64,000 bases of DNA from Actinomadura citrea (lineage in GTDB: Bacteria; Actinomycetota; Actinomycetes; Streptosporangiales; Streptosporangiaceae), in contig NZ_JACCBT010000001.1 in assembly GCF_013409045.1 (NCBI RefSeq), positions 2,790,001 to 2,854,000 of the forward strand. The letters run 5' to 3'. Under the pieces are notes generated by a model. That model did no database searches, was not told the DNA's origin, and saw only the letters and a list, made by a program, of their open reading frames with translations. Made by a program: the position numbers and the translations under genes. Positions 1-11,177 of the stretch are shown piece by piece. The first letter of the stretch is position 1; every line of letters begins with the position of its first letter.

Positions 1-13
1 TGATGTTAGCCAC
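1..13 (-). CDS. rpsT: 30S ribosomal protein S20, N-terminal fragment (runs off the left edge)
   Basis: Only 13 bases are present. Read on the minus strand they give GTG GCT AAC ATC A, that is V-A-N-I, which matches the usual start of S20 (MANIK...). A GAGG lies about 9 bases upstream of this GTG. S20 encoded next to and divergent from lepA is a common actinobacterial arrangement, and this supports the call more than the four residues do. S20 is a primary 16S rRNA-binding protein of the small subunit. Everything past the fourth codon lies outside the window. Confidence 0.6.
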
Positions 14-253
14 GTCGTAGAGCCTCAGCTTGGTCGCGATCCTGGGCCTGCGCGTATCGGCAGGCGCTGACGAAATGTCTGAACGGGGGCGGGACGGTGC
101 CCCCGGGGCACGACGCTACGCCACACGCAGTCGCACAGCTTACCAATCTCCGGGCCCGGTCCCAAACCGGACCGTGCACGGAGCATCGCGCAGGACATGG
201 GACCATGGAGGCACAGAACCCTGTCCACCTGTGAGCATTGCGAACGGACCCCG

Positions 254-2095
<1,842 letters not shown>

Positions 2096-2098
2096 CCG

Positions 2099-2629
2099 TT
2101 ACTTCACAAGGGGCCAGGCCACCGCGGACGGGACGCGCCGGAACTCGCCGCGGTTGGCGGCCCTGCCCGCGTACACCAGGAAGAACATCTCCACGGCCGT
2201 GAACAGCAGCGGCACCCAGATGAGGAAGTCGGCGACCAGCGACAGCAGGCCGAAGACGAACCACACGGCGATGGCGGCGACGCCCATGTTGAGGCCCTGC
2301 GCCGCGTGCCTGCGCACGAACGGCGAGCGGGCCTTTCCGAGATAGACGACGGCCGGGGCGATCGCGCCGACGAGGAACTGCCCGACGTACGCCATCAGCG
2401 ACCACGTCTTCTCGTCGTCGGTGACGGGGCCGAAATGGCCGGGTATCTGGGCGGTGTTGTGTCCGCCCTGGGGGTTGTCCCCGCCCGGGGGCTGCTGCTG
2501 CCAGCCCATGCCGCCCTGGGGTTGCTGTGGCTGCTGCCAGGCGTTGCCGGGCTGCTGCCAGGGGGTCTGTTGCTGCTGCCACTGGGGCTGCTGTCCCTGG
2601 CCGGGCGACGGGGGGTGCCCGTAGGCCAT
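2099..2629 (-). CDS. DUF4870 family membrane protein with Gln/Pro-rich N-terminus
   Basis: A 176-residue protein. The first ~60 residues are a low-complexity cytosolic tail rich in Q, P, G and W (repeated WQQ/QPQ units). From about residue 68 there is a DUF4870-type membrane domain: a segment beginning TWSLMAYVGQFLV, a conserved FVRRHAAQGLN motif and two further hydrophobic stretches, about three or four membrane segments in all. No biochemical function is established for DUF4870. The ATG at 2629 has a GGAGAGGA site upstream. Its 3' end lies 3 bases from the lepA stop, so the two genes converge tightly. Confidence 0.8.
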   Translation of the reverse strand: MAYGHPPSPGQGQQPQWQQQQTPWQQPGNAWQQPQQPQGGMGWQQQPPGGDNPQGGHNTAQIPGHFGPVTDDEKTWSLMAYVGQFLVGAIAPAVVYLGKARSPFVRRHAAQGLNMGVAAIAVWFVFGLLSLVADFLIWVPLLFTAVEMFFLVYAGRAANRGEFRRVPSAVAWPLVK

Positions 2630-2724
2630 GGCGGACGTCCTCTCCGGGGTCGCTATGCAAGTTATTGGCGAAGTGTATGACTCCTTGGACGCGCGTGGAG
2701 TTCGCCCAGGTTCCCTATGAACAA

Positions 2725-2754
2725 GGGCCCGTGGCCGATTCGCGCCACGGGCCC
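2725..2754 (-). terminator. Hairpin terminator after the secreted-protein gene at 2777-4201
   Basis: Perfect 11-bp stem (GGGCCCGTGGC with its complement) and an 8-base loop, 22 bases beyond the stop codon of the leftward gene at 2777. There is no T-run, as is usual in such GC-rich genomes. It separates that gene from the DUF4870 gene. Confidence 0.75.
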
Positions 2755-2776
2755 AGCTGCGGTGCCTGGTGAGGTG

Positions 2777-4201
2777 TCAGGGGCGCCAGAGGACGGCGGA
2801 CGGGTTCGCCTGCGTGAGCGTGACCGAGCCCTTCCACTCGACCGACGAGGGTTGCGGCAGGAACGAGTCGTCCAGGAAGAACCCGCGGTTGATGGACGTC
2901 ACCGTGGCCGGGGCGCCGTTGTCCCCGGTACCGGTGGGACGGCGAAGGGCCTCGATGCCCGCGATGTCGGAGACCCTCGTCCCCTCCGGCAGTTCGACGG
3001 TGGTGGCGACGGCGCCGTCACGGTCGATCGACCAGGTCGGCTCGTCGTGGTCGGAGCGGTACAGCCGGGACGGGTCGGACTTCAGCCGCACCCCGAGCGC
3101 GACCCCGGGCACCGACCCGGACCCGGTCGCGGCGCCCGTCGTCTTGGCGAACTCCACGAACAGGTACGTCCGCTGGTCGCCGACCTCGCGCGTCGCCGGA
3201 TCGGACGGGTTCTCGATCTTCCTTTCGCGGACCATCTCCTGCGCCGCGATCCGGTAGGTCCACGGCTCGCGGTCCATGACGACCTCGCGGGCCCGGCCGT
3301 CCGGGCGCGTCCCGGCGGCGTCCAGCAGGAAGCGCAGCGGCGGGTCCGGCGAGATCACGTCGCACATGTTGTTGTTCTGCGTGCAGGTCTGCAGCAGGGG
3401 GTGGTCGCCCTCGTAGCGGCCCGTGAACTTCAGGGTCAGGTGCATCGGGGCCTGGTAGACGGCGGTGCCGTCCACGCGCCTGCCGGACGCGTCGACCTCG
3501 ACCCGGTAGATCCACTCGATGTCGGTCGTCCGGCCCCAGCGGGCCATCAGCGCGGGCGTGTCGGTGCCGCCGTCCTCGTTGCTCCACACCACCGAGTACT
3601 CGATGATCTTGTGTCCGGGTGTGGCGGCGGGGCGGGTCTCGTGCCAGGCGACCAGGGGGGTGTCGGTGGTCGCGTTCTGGTAGGGGTCGCCGAACGGCCA
3701 GCCCGTCCGCCCGACGACGACGGGCGCGTGGCGCAGGGCGAGCGCGTCCGCCTCCGGAATGCGGACCGCGGGGCGCCGGAGCGTGACGCGGCTTGCGGCG
3801 GGCGCGCTGCCCTCGGCGAACCGCAGCGTCACCTTGTGGCGTCCCTTCCCGACGCGCCCGAGCCCGAGGCTGCGGGGGATCGGGTCGGAGGAGGGGACGA
3901 CGAGGTCGGTCACATGGCGCCCGTCGACGGCGATCGACACGACGGCCGACTCGGCGCCCCCGCGGACCCAGGAGACGCCCGGGGCGGACGCGGTGAAGGA
4001 GATCACCGCCTCCCCGTCCCGGCGGGCGGTGAACGGCAGCGACCGGGCGGGGCCGCCGCGGTGGACGTTGATCGTGCCGGGAGACCCGGCGGAGCGGACG
4101 GGGGAGGCGGCGTGGGCGGGGGAGGCGGTGAGGGCGAGGGGAGCGCCGGCGAGGACTGCACCGGTCACGGCGAGCACGGCATGGCGCGCGCGGCTTCTCA
4201 T
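2777..4201 (-). CDS. Secreted protein of unknown function
   Basis: A 474-residue protein with a clear Sec-type signal peptide: MRSRARHAV, then a hydrophobic core and a cut site near SPAHA-ASP (about residue 30). Residues ~40-140 look like a beta-rich, carbohydrate-binding-like or jelly-roll domain. A larger region follows with many W/Y/D residues (GWPFGDPYQN, VVWSNEDGGTDTPAL) and two cysteines (QTCTQNNNMCD) that could form a disulfide. I recognise no catalytic motif. It is probably transcribed alone: it has its own terminator and the next gene on its strand lies 82 bases upstream. Confidence 0.7.
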   Translation of the reverse strand: MRSRARHAVLAVTGAVLAGAPLALTASPAHAASPVRSAGSPGTINVHRGGPARSLPFTARRDGEAVISFTASAPGVSWVRGGAESAVVSIAVDGRHVTDLVVPSSDPIPRSLGLGRVGKGRHKVTLRFAEGSAPAASRVTLRRPAVRIPEADALALRHAPVVVGRTGWPFGDPYQNATTDTPLVAWHETRPAATPGHKIIEYSVVWSNEDGGTDTPALMARWGRTTDIEWIYRVEVDASGRRVDGTAVYQAPMHLTLKFTGRYEGDHPLLQTCTQNNNMCDVISPDPPLRFLLDAAGTRPDGRAREVVMDREPWTYRIAAQEMVRERKIENPSDPATREVGDQRTYLFVEFAKTTGAATGSGSVPGVALGVRLKSDPSRLYRSDHDEPTWSIDRDGAVATTVELPEGTRVSDIAGIEALRRPTGTGDNGAPATVTSINRGFFLDDSFLPQPSSVEWKGSVTLTQANPSAVLWRP

Positions 4202-4283
4202 GATCGGGGAACCTAGGCGGCCGCGGTTGCGTTCCGGTGACGGCGCGGTCCCCCGTGGGTGTCGGCTCCGTGTGCGTCAGGGT

Positions 4284-5168
4284 TCAGGAACCGGCCCACA
4301 GCGGCGACAGCGCCGCCGGCACCCCCAGGGACACACCGGTGAACCGCTCCGCCTCGTCCGCCCCGTCGGGCGCGTGGAGGGTGAGCCCGGAGGCCGCCAG
4401 CCGGACGGAGCGGCCGCGCCTGACGATCTCGTGGTCGAGTTCCCGCAGCAGCGCGACGACGTCGCCGGCGGGCTCGTCGAGCAGGTCGACGCCGTCGAGC
4501 CGGAACCGCATCTCGGGGTTGCCGCTCCAGCCGGGCGCCCGCGTCCCGCAGATCTGCGCGAGCCGCTCGACGCCGTCCTCGCCCCGGCCGGTCGACAGCG
4601 CCAGCGACCCGCGCCCCACCCGGACGCTGCGGTGCCCGGCCCACCCGCACAGGAACGACGACTTCGGCGGGAGGGTGCCGCAGCGCTCCGCGACCGCGGC
4701 GAGGGTCGTCCAGGCGTCCGCGGCGCGGGTGGAGAACAGCAGGCTCGCGTCCGGCAGCAGCGCCCCGCGCCCCGGCTCCAGCGTGACCACGAACGGCGGC
4801 ACCCGGCCGGGGAACCGCGCCGGGTCGGCCTCCCGGAGGGTGACGATGCCCTCCCACTCGACGGGCTCCGCGACCGCGAACCAGGTGATCGCGGCCTCGG
4901 TGCCGAACTCGCGGAACGTCGCGTCGGTCAGCCGCTCGGCGACCGCCTCCCGCAGCCCGTCGGCCGTCTCGGCGAGCCTGCGGCGCCACCACGCCGGCTC
5001 GGGGTCGGACCGGCCGCCCGCGGACCAGCGCGTCCCCGCGCCGGTGAAGTCCGAGCGCCGCTCGGCGCCCGCGTCGTCCACCAGCACCCAGTGCCAGCCG
5101 TCCGGCTCGCCGCGCAGCAGCACCCGGGCGGGCACTCGTCCCCGGCCGGTCGCACCCACATTTCGCAT
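4284..5168 (-). CDS. Hypothetical protein, cytoplasmic
   Basis: A 294-residue protein with no signal peptide or membrane segment. It is rich in R, A, E and W and has no motif I can name. The segment around residues 30-90 (WHWVLVDDAG, EPAWWRRRLAETADGLREAVAERL) suggests a helical domain, and later parts alternate like a mixed alpha/beta fold. It has a normal start (ATG, complement of 5166-5168) and codon use like its neighbours, so it is a real gene rather than a shadow. Function unknown. Confidence 0.6.
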   Translation of the reverse strand: MRNVGATGRGRVPARVLLRGEPDGWHWVLVDDAGAERRSDFTGAGTRWSAGGRSDPEPAWWRRRLAETADGLREAVAERLTDATFREFGTEAAITWFAVAEPVEWEGIVTLREADPARFPGRVPPFVVTLEPGRGALLPDASLLFSTRAADAWTTLAAVAERCGTLPPKSSFLCGWAGHRSVRVGRGSLALSTGRGEDGVERLAQICGTRAPGWSGNPEMRFRLDGVDLLDEPAGDVVALLRELDHEIVRRGRSVRLAASGLTLHAPDGADEAERFTGVSLGVPAALSPLWAGS

Positions 5169-5338
5169 CCGGACGACCTTATCCGTATTCGTTGCGGCTC
5201 CTCAGGCGGTCGGCGGCCGAAGTCGCGCCGGTCGGCCGCGACACGGCGGCGGCTGCCCGGCGCGGGCGCCGATGCCGGTACGGTCGGACGGGTACGGTGC
5301 CTTTGATCTACCGAACCGGCCGACCTCGCGGAGGCAGC

Positions 5339-5779
5339 GTGACCCACCCCGAGCAGGTTCTGCGTTCCGAGAAGGAACGGGAGACGGTGAACGGCGCCGT
5401 GCGCGCGCTGCGTTCGGCCGCCCCCGCGGGCTGGCAGCGGCTCGACTTCGAGTTCCGCGCGACGGTCGGCATCGACAGCGCCTCCTTCGAGGTCGAGGGC
5501 CCCGACGGCGGGCGCCGCACGGCCCTGCCCCCGGGCCAGGCCGTCGGGAAGATGGACGAGCTGCGCCGCGTCATGTACCGGTCCGACAAGGGCGCCTGGT
5601 TCACCGCGCGCCTCCAGGTCGAGCGCTCCGGCCACTTCAGCGCCGAGTTCGACTACGACGGCGAGCCCGACTTCACCCCGCCGCTGGCCTCGTCCGCCTA
5701 CGTCCAGGACCTCGACCGCTTCCCCCGCTCGGCCGAGCACATCCCCGACTGGCTCCGCGACAAGCTCGGGGACGCCTGA
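5339..5779 (+). CDS. YezG/DUF600-like small protein (possible immunity-type fold)
   Basis: A 146-residue cytoplasmic acidic protein. The GTG at 5339 is chosen because GGAGG precedes it, and the 49 in-frame residues upstream are arginine-rich and implausible. The central pattern MYRSDKGAWFTARLQVERSGHFSAEFDYD resembles the YezG/DUF600 immunity family, which usually reads GTWF...FDYDNEP; the match is from memory. No toxin gene lies beside it, so a stand-alone role is as likely as immunity. It is 44 bases upstream of hemW on the same strand. Confidence 0.5.
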   Translation: MTHPEQVLRSEKERETVNGAVRALRSAAPAGWQRLDFEFRATVGIDSASFEVEGPDGGRRTALPPGQAVGKMDELRRVMYRSDKGAWFTARLQVERSGHFSAEFDYDGEPDFTPPLASSAYVQDLDRFPRSAEHIPDWLRDKLGDA

Positions 5780-5823
5780 CCGGCCCGGTCGAAGCAGGCG
5801 GCGGAGCGGGGCAGACTTGGAAG

Positions 5824-7032
5824 GTGCCCTCGACCCTTCCTGATGGCGACCCCGTACCGGCCGACGGTGCGCTGCCCGGCAGTGCCCTGCACGGGCTCGG
5901 AAAGCGCCCGTTCGCGTTCTACGTGCACGTGCCCTTCTGCGTGACCCGGTGCGGGTACTGCGACTTCAACACCTACACGGCGACGGAGCTGGGTCCGGGG
6001 GCGAGCCGCGACTCCTACGCCGACACCGCGATCCGCGAGGTCCGCATGGCCCGGCGAGTGCTCGGGGACGTGGATCTGCCCGTGAAGACGGTTTTCGTGG
6101 GCGGCGGCACACCGACCCTCCTCCCGCCGGACGACCTGGGCCGGGTCCTGTCCGCGATCGACGTCGAGTTCGGGCTGGCCCCGGGCGCGGAGGTCACCAC
6201 CGAGGCCAACCCCGAGTCGGTGGACGAGGCGTCCATAGGCAAGCTCCGCGAGGCCGGGTTCACGCGCGTCTCCTACGGCATGCAGAGCGCCCGCGAGCAC
6301 GTCCTGGCCGTCCTGGAACGCGCGCACACGCCCGGACGCGTCCCGCAGGTCGTCGAGTGGACGCGCAAGGCGGGCTTCGAGCACATCAACCTCGACCTCA
6401 TCTACGGAACGCCAGGGGAGACCGACGACGACTGGAGAGGCTCCCTGGAAGCGGCCCTGGCGGCAGAGCCCGACCACGTGTCCGCCTACGCGCTCATCGT
6501 CGAGGAGGGCACCAGGCTGGCGGCGCAAGTGAGGCGGGGCGAACTGACCGCCCCCGACGACGACGCCATGGCCGACCGCTACCTGATCGCCGAGGAGCTG
6601 CTCAGCGGCCACGGCCTGCACTGGTACGAGATCTCCAACTGGGCCGCCGACCCGCGCGCCGCCTGCCGGCACAACATGCTCTACTGGACGGGCGCCGACT
6701 GGTGGGGCGTCGGCCCGGGCGCCCACAGCCACGTGGGCGGAACCCGCTGGTGGAACGTCAAGCACCCGGCCGCCTACGCCGCCCGTCTCGCCGAGGGCAC
6801 CACCCCCGCCCACGCCCGGGAGATCCTCACCGACGAGGACCGGCACATCGAACGCGTCATGCTCGAACTGCGCCTCGCCCAGGGCTGCCCCGCCCACCTC
6901 CTGGACGACGAGGCCGCCCGCAGAGCGGTGCGCGACGGCCTGATCGAGCCCGCCCCCTACGAGCAGGGCCGAGCCGTCCTCACCCTCAAGGGCCGCCTCC
7001 TGGCCGACGCCGTAGTCCGAGCCCTGACCTGA
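5824..7032 (+). CDS. hemW: Radical SAM heme chaperone HemW
   Basis: A 402-residue member of the coproporphyrinogen III oxidase-like family, now regarded as heme chaperones (formerly HemN-like). The radical-SAM cluster motif CxxxCxxC is at C39, C43 and C46 (FCVTRCGYC), preceded by YVHVPF. GGGTPT and the C-terminal HemN domain are present. The GTG start at 5824 follows CAGACT (5812-5817) by 6 bases, which suggests a leaderless transcript. Longer in-frame reading upstream runs through another gene and is ignored. hemW next to lepA, hrcA and dnaJ is a conserved actinobacterial order. Confidence 0.93.
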   Translation: MPSTLPDGDPVPADGALPGSALHGLGKRPFAFYVHVPFCVTRCGYCDFNTYTATELGPGASRDSYADTAIREVRMARRVLGDVDLPVKTVFVGGGTPTLLPPDDLGRVLSAIDVEFGLAPGAEVTTEANPESVDEASIGKLREAGFTRVSYGMQSAREHVLAVLERAHTPGRVPQVVEWTRKAGFEHINLDLIYGTPGETDDDWRGSLEAALAAEPDHVSAYALIVEEGTRLAAQVRRGELTAPDDDAMADRYLIAEELLSGHGLHWYEISNWAADPRAACRHNMLYWTGADWWGVGPGAHSHVGGTRWWNVKHPAAYAARLAEGTTPAHAREILTDEDRHIERVMLELRLAQGCPAHLLDDEAARRAVRDGLIEPAPYEQGRAVLTLKGRLLADAVVRALT

Positions 7033-7142
7033 CCAGCGACCCCGCCCCCCGGCAGAGAGGGAAGCCTGAACCGTCGCCTCGGGTCGGGTGGCTGGAAGGC
7101 GCTCTGGGCGCCTGGAGGCCGCCCGGCTCGTGACGGGGGGTT

Positions 7143-7162
7143 CCAGGGGGCGCTACCCCTGG
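7143..7162 (-). terminator. Possible hairpin overlapping the stop codon of the DUF3097 gene
   Basis: CCAGGGG and CCCCTGG pair around a 6-base loop. The TAG stop of the leftward gene (7153-7155) lies in that loop. The convergent hemW ends 110 bases to the left, so the hairpin could serve both genes. It is short, so only tentative. Confidence 0.4.
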
Positions 7163-7989
7163 GAAGGCACGGTCACGAAGTCGATGAGTTCTTCTACGCG
7201 GCCGAGGAGGGCGGGTTCCAGGTCGGTGTAGGCGTTCACCGAGCCGAGGATGCGTTTCCAGGCGGGGCCCGTGTCGTCGCCCCAGCCGAGTTCGGCGATC
7301 ACGCCCTCCTTCCACGGGATGCCGCGGGGGATGCGGGGCCAGGCGCGGATGCCGACGGCCGCCGGCCTGACGGCCTCCCAGATGTCGATGAAGGGGTGGC
7401 CGGCGACGAGGACGTACGGCGAGGTGACCTGGGCGGCGATCCTCGACTCCTTGGACCCCTCCACGAGATGGTCGACCAGGACGCCGAGGCGCCGTTGCTC
7501 CTCGGGGGCGAACTCCTCGACGATGGCGGGCAGGTCGTCCACGCCTTCGAGGTACTCGACGACGACGCCCTCGACGCGCAGGTCGTGGCCCCAGATCTTC
7601 TCGACCAGCTCGGCGTCGTGGAGCCCCTCCACGTAGATGCGGCTCTCCTTGGCGACCTGCGCCCGCAGGCCACGGACGGCGATCGAGCCCGAGGCGGACC
7701 GCGCCGGGCCCGCGGGCGCGGCGGTCGGCCGGACGAGGGTGACCGGCTTGCCGTCGATGAGGAATCCGGACTTGGTCAGCGGGAACACCCGGCGCTTGCC
7801 GAACCGGTCCTCCAGCGTGACGCCGAACTTGTCGCAGCCGACCACGGCGCCGCAGAAGCCGCTGTCGGGATCCTCGGCGACCAGGCCCGGCTCGGCGGGG
7901 ACCTCGGGGATCTGTCCTTTGCGGGGCCTGCGCCAGTCGCCGCCCAGCACGTCGTTTCCGTAGTTCTTACTCCGCACAGATCCGCACAT
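7153..7989 (-). CDS. DUF3097 family protein
   Basis: A 278-residue cytoplasmic protein typical of a family restricted to actinobacteria and without a known activity. The recognisable order is [15 protein letters not shown] near the N-terminus, a KRRVFPL segment, [20 protein letters not shown] and [14 protein letters not shown]. The last two resemble a TOPRIM-like or nuclease-like arrangement of acidic residues, which is inference only. The ATG at 7989 gives the full-length protein, but a GTG four codons downstream (7977, VRSKNYG) fits the usual family start better. It is transcribed divergently from hrcA, with 131 bases between. Confidence 0.8.
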   Translation of the reverse strand: MCGSVRSKNYGNDVLGGDWRRPRKGQIPEVPAEPGLVAEDPDSGFCGAVVGCDKFGVTLEDRFGKRRVFPLTKSGFLIDGKPVTLVRPTAAPAGPARSASGSIAVRGLRAQVAKESRIYVEGLHDAELVEKIWGHDLRVEGVVVEYLEGVDDLPAIVEEFAPEEQRRLGVLVDHLVEGSKESRIAAQVTSPYVLVAGHPFIDIWEAVRPAAVGIRAWPRIPRGIPWKEGVIAELGWGDDTGPAWKRILGSVNAYTDLEPALLGRVEELIDFVTVPSQG

Positions 7990-8120
7990 TAACCGGGCGG
8001 GGCGCCCGCGCGGCGCCGCCCCGCGTTCCTCGGCGTGGCGCCGGTTCCCCGGCCGGATAGGATCACGCAGCCGTGCGGAGAGTGCGGGGGCGCTCCAGCC
8101 GAGCCTTCCGGGCCGTAGAC

Positions 8121-8147
8121 TTGGCACTCGAAAGCATGGAGTGCCAG
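8121..8147 (+). promoter_or_regulatory. CIRCE operator for HrcA
   Basis: TTGGCACTC, nine bases, GAGTGCCAG: the CIRCE inverted repeat (consensus TTAGCACTC-N9-GAGTGCTAA) with one G/C pair replacing A/T in each arm. It ends 32 bases before the hrcA start codon and should give autorepression of hrcA-dnaJ, relieved on heat shock. Confidence 0.93.
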
Positions 8148-8179
8148 TAGCGGACCGGCCGGACGAAGGAGGTGACATC

Positions 8180-9190
8180 GTGCTGGACGACCGGAAACTC
8201 GCGGTCCTGCGCGCCATCGTCGAGGACTACGTCTCCACCAACGAGCCGGTGGGCTCCAAGGCGCTGGCCGACCGGCACAACCTCGGAGTCTCGCCCGCGA
8301 CCATCCGCAACGACATGGCGGTGCTGGAGGAGCAGGGCTACATCGCCCAGCCCCACACCAGCGCCGGGCGCGTCCCCACCGACAAGGGCTACCGGCTGTT
8401 CGTCGACCGGCTGTCCACGATCAAGCCGTTGTCGGTCGCCGAGCGCCGCGCCATCGAGACGTTCCTGTCCGGGGCCTACGACCTCGACGACGTCGTCGGC
8501 CGGACGGTGCGGCTGCTCGCGCAGCTGACCCGGCAGGTCGCGGTGGTGCAGTACCCGTCGCTGACCCGCTCGGCGGTGCGGCACGTGGAACTGGTCCCGG
8601 TGGCGGAGGGGCGGCTGCTGCTCGTCCTGATCACCAACACCGGGCGGGTGGAGCAGCGCGTCATCGAGACCGGGCAGATCTCCGAGGAATCGATCGGGCA
8701 CCTGCGGGCGTTGCTCAACACGTGCCTGGACGGGCTCGGTCTCGGCGAGGTCCCGGCGGCCGTGGCGGACCTGCCCGACAGGGTGGGCCCGGACGAGCGG
8801 CCGGTCGCGGCGGCGGTCCTGTCGGTGCTGCTGGAAACGCTCGTCGAGAAGCACGAGGAGAAGATCGTCTTCGCCGGGGCGGCCAACCTCGCCGCCGTGG
8901 ACTTCTCGCCCAGCCTGCGGGAGGTGCTGGTGGCGCTGGAGGAGCAGGTGGTCCTCATGCGGCTGCTCGGCGAGACCGGCGACTCCTCTACAGTTACGGT
9001 GCGGATCGGCACCGAGAACCCCGACCTGGGGCTCAAGTCGACCTCGGTCGTCGCCGCCGACTACGGGGTGGGCGACCTCACTCTGGCCCGGCTGGGAGTG
9101 CTCGGGCCGACACGCATGGATTACCCCAGCACGATGGGAGCGGTACGGGCAGTGGCACGCTACGTGGGACAGATCCTGGCGGGGTCGTAA
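8180..9190 (+). CDS. hrcA: Heat-inducible transcriptional repressor HrcA
   Basis: Class I heat-shock repressor that binds CIRCE and depends on GroEL for folding. It has 336 residues. The N-terminal winged helix includes [36 protein letters not shown] (residues about 37-71 in two parts), the family's DNA-binding signature, followed by the GAF-like HrcA domain. The GTG at 8180 is preceded by AAGGAGG. The CIRCE element upstream shows autoregulation. It directly abuts dnaJ, so the two form an operon. Confidence 0.95.
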   Translation: MLDDRKLAVLRAIVEDYVSTNEPVGSKALADRHNLGVSPATIRNDMAVLEEQGYIAQPHTSAGRVPTDKGYRLFVDRLSTIKPLSVAERRAIETFLSGAYDLDDVVGRTVRLLAQLTRQVAVVQYPSLTRSAVRHVELVPVAEGRLLLVLITNTGRVEQRVIETGQISEESIGHLRALLNTCLDGLGLGEVPAAVADLPDRVGPDERPVAAAVLSVLLETLVEKHEEKIVFAGAANLAAVDFSPSLREVLVALEEQVVLMRLLGETGDSSTVTVRIGTENPDLGLKSTSVVAADYGVGDLTLARLGVLGPTRMDYPSTMGAVRAVARYVGQILAGS

Positions 9191-10324
9191 GTGGCGAACG
9201 ACTACTACGCGACCCTGGGCGTCCGGCGGGACGCCAGCGCCGACGAGGTCAAGAAGGCCTACCGCCGGCTCGCGCGGGAACTCCACCCGGACGTCAACCC
9301 GGATCCGGAGACCCAGGAGCGGTTCAAGGAGATCACCCAGGCCTACGAGGTGCTCTCCGACCCCAAGAAGCGCGAGATGTACGACCTCGGCGCGGACCCC
9401 TTCGCGTCCGCGGGCGGGGCGGGCGCCGGCGGGTTCGGCGGCGCCGGTTTCCCGTTCAGCGACATCATGGACGCCTTCTTCGGCACCGCGACCTCGCGGG
9501 GCCCGCGGTCGCGCGCCCGGCGCGGGCGCAACGCGACGCTGCGGGTCGAGCTCGACCTCGCCGAGACCGCGTTCGGCACCACCCGTGAGCTGTCCATCGA
9601 CACGGCGGTCGCCTGCACGACCTGCGAGGGGTCGGGCTGCGCGCCCGGCACCCACCCGGACACGTGTGAGACGTGCCACGGCCGCGGCGAGGTGCAGCAG
9701 GTCCAGCGCTCGTTCCTCGGCCAGGTCATGACGGCCCGGCCGTGCCCGGCGTGCGGCGGCTTCGGCTCGGTGATCCGCAACCCGTGCACCGAGTGCTCCG
9801 GAGACGGCCGGGTCCGCACCCGGCGCACCGTCAAGGTCAAGATCCCGGCCGGCGTGGAGAACGGCATCCACATCCAGCTCGCCGGCGAGGGCGAGGTCGG
9901 CCCGGGCGGCGGACCGCCCGGCGACCTGTTCCTGGAGATCGTGGAGAAGCCGCACCCGATCTTCGAGCGGGAGGGCGACGACCTGCACTGCACGGTCGAG
10001 ATCCCGATGACGGCGGCCGCGCTCGGGACCAGCGTCACCATCGAGACGCTGGACGCCGCCGAGAGCGTCGACATCAAGCCGGGCACGCAGTCGGGGCAGG
10101 TCATCACGCTCTACAACCGGGGCGTCCGGCACCTCAACGAGAGCGGCCGCGGCGACCTGATGATCCACGTCAACGTGGAGACGCCGAACAGGCTCGACGA
10201 GGAGCAGGAGGAGCTGCTGCGGCAGCTCGCGGTCCTGCGCGGCGAGGAGCGCCCGCCCGGCAGGTTCGCCCCCGGGCAGCGCGGCGTGTTCTCCCGCCTC
10301 AAGGACGTCTTCAACCAGCACTGA
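9191..10324 (+). CDS. dnaJ: Molecular chaperone DnaJ
   Basis: Hsp40 co-chaperone of DnaK, 377 residues. The J domain has HPD at residues 32-34. A glycine/phenylalanine-rich linker ([13 protein letters not shown]) follows, then four CxxCxGxG-type zinc repeats ([32 protein letters not shown]) and the C-terminal substrate-binding domains. The GTG start immediately follows the hrcA stop. This is the HrcA-linked DnaJ copy seen in actinobacteria beside a second one in the dnaK operon, which is not in this window. Confidence 0.95.
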   Translation: MANDYYATLGVRRDASADEVKKAYRRLARELHPDVNPDPETQERFKEITQAYEVLSDPKKREMYDLGADPFASAGGAGAGGFGGAGFPFSDIMDAFFGTATSRGPRSRARRGRNATLRVELDLAETAFGTTRELSIDTAVACTTCEGSGCAPGTHPDTCETCHGRGEVQQVQRSFLGQVMTARPCPACGGFGSVIRNPCTECSGDGRVRTRRTVKVKIPAGVENGIHIQLAGEGEVGPGGGPPGDLFLEIVEKPHPIFEREGDDLHCTVEIPMTAAALGTSVTIETLDAAESVDIKPGTQSGQVITLYNRGVRHLNESGRGDLMIHVNVETPNRLDEEQEELLRQLAVLRGEERPPGRFAPGQRGVFSRLKDVFNQH

Positions 10325-10333
10325 AGCGCGGTG

Positions 10334-10360
10334 GCGGCGGCCTACCAGGAGGGCCGCCGC
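10334..10360 (+). terminator. Intergenic hairpin between dnaJ and rsmE
   Basis: GCGGCGGCC and GGCCGCCGC form a perfect 9-bp stem around a 9-base loop, starting 10 bases past the dnaJ stop. It has no T-run. It may be a weak terminator or processing site that lowers rsmE expression relative to hrcA-dnaJ. Confidence 0.55.
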
Positions 10361-10374
10361 GGCGATTGAGGAGC

Positions 10375-10434
10375 ATGGTGGCAGCGATGAGCGACGTCGG
10401 CCCGGGTTCCGCCTCCCCCGGACGGCCCGGGTGA
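10375..10434 (+). CDS. Possible 19-residue leader peptide coupled to rsmE
   Basis: ATG at 10375 follows TTGAGGAGC, a better ribosome binding site than any near the rsmE start. It reads 19 codons (MVAAMSDVGPGSASPGRPG) and stops in a GTGA overlap with the rsmE GTG at 10431. Translational coupling is the simplest reading. The peptide has no recognisable motif, and it could equally be a missed 5' extension of another frame. Confidence 0.3.
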   Translation: MVAAMSDVGPGSASPGRPG

Positions 10435-11162
10435 GCCCGCCGGTCTTTCTCGCCGGGACGGACGCGCTGGAGCGCGACCGCGTCCTGCTGGACGGGCCCG
10501 AGGGCCGGCACGCGGCGGCCGTGCGGCGGCTGCGGCAGGGGGAGCGGGTCGACCTCACCGACGGCGAGGGCCTGCTGGCCGAGTGCGTCGTCACCGCGGC
10601 CGACCGGGCGTCCCTCACGCTGGACGTGCTGGCCCGGCACCGGGAGCCCCCGCCCGCGCCCCGCCTCGTCGTCGTCCAGGCCCTACCGAAGGGCGACAGG
10701 GGCGAGCTCGCGGTCGAGACCATGACCGAGGTCGGCGTGGACGAGATCGTCCCGTGGTCGGCGTCCCGCTGCGTCACACGCTGGCGCCCGGAGCGCCGCG
10801 ACAAGGCCCTCGGGCGCTGGCGCGCGACCGCCCGCGAGGCAGGCAAACAGGCGCGGCGCAGCCGCCTGCCCGCGGTGGCGGAGCTGGAGTCCACCGAGGA
10901 CGTCGCCGGGCGGATCGCCGGCGCGTCCCTGGCCCTGGTCCTGCACGAGGAGGCGGAGGCGCCGCTGAGCGCCGTGCGGCCGCCCGCGCGGGGCGACATC
11001 GTCCTCGTGGTCGGCCCCGAGGGCGGGATCAGCGAGGACGAGCTGGAACGCTTCGCCGCCGCGGGCGGGCGCCCCGCGCGGCTCGGCCCGACCGTCCTGC
11101 GCACCTCGACGGCGGGCGTCGCGGCGGCCAGCGTGCTGCTGGCCGCCACCGGCCGCTGGTAG
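10431..11162 (+). CDS. rsmE: 16S rRNA (uracil1498-N3)-methyltransferase RsmE
   Basis: A 243-residue SPOUT-class methyltransferase. An N-terminal PUA-like segment (GPEGRHAAAVRRLRQGERVDLTDGEG) precedes the knotted domain. The SAM-binding loop is VVGPEGGISEDEL at about residues 196-208 and ends LGPTVLRTSTAGVAA, both family signatures. KGDRGELAVETMTEVGVDEI is also typical. The GTG start overlaps the stop of a short upstream frame. It uses S-adenosylmethionine to modify the decoding-centre region of 16S rRNA in the assembled 30S subunit. It keeps its usual place after dnaJ. Confidence 0.93.
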   Translation: MSPPVFLAGTDALERDRVLLDGPEGRHAAAVRRLRQGERVDLTDGEGLLAECVVTAADRASLTLDVLARHREPPPAPRLVVVQALPKGDRGELAVETMTEVGVDEIVPWSASRCVTRWRPERRDKALGRWRATAREAGKQARRSRLPAVAELESTEDVAGRIAGASLALVLHEEAEAPLSAVRPPARGDIVLVVGPEGGISEDELERFAAAGGRPARLGPTVLRTSTAGVAAASVLLAATGRW

Positions 11163-11177
11163 CACCGGCCGGCGCGG

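Noticed and set aside
7033..7142. Possible further copy of the dispersed element after hemW (GTGGCTGGAAGG resembles the flank of copy B)
   Set aside because: Only about a dozen bases match and neither the GCGATCGC ends nor the hairpin are present.
8063..11149. 1028-residue minus-strand frame across hrcA, dnaJ and rsmE
   Set aside because: It lies opposite three well-identified genes and has no recognisable domain; it is a shadow.
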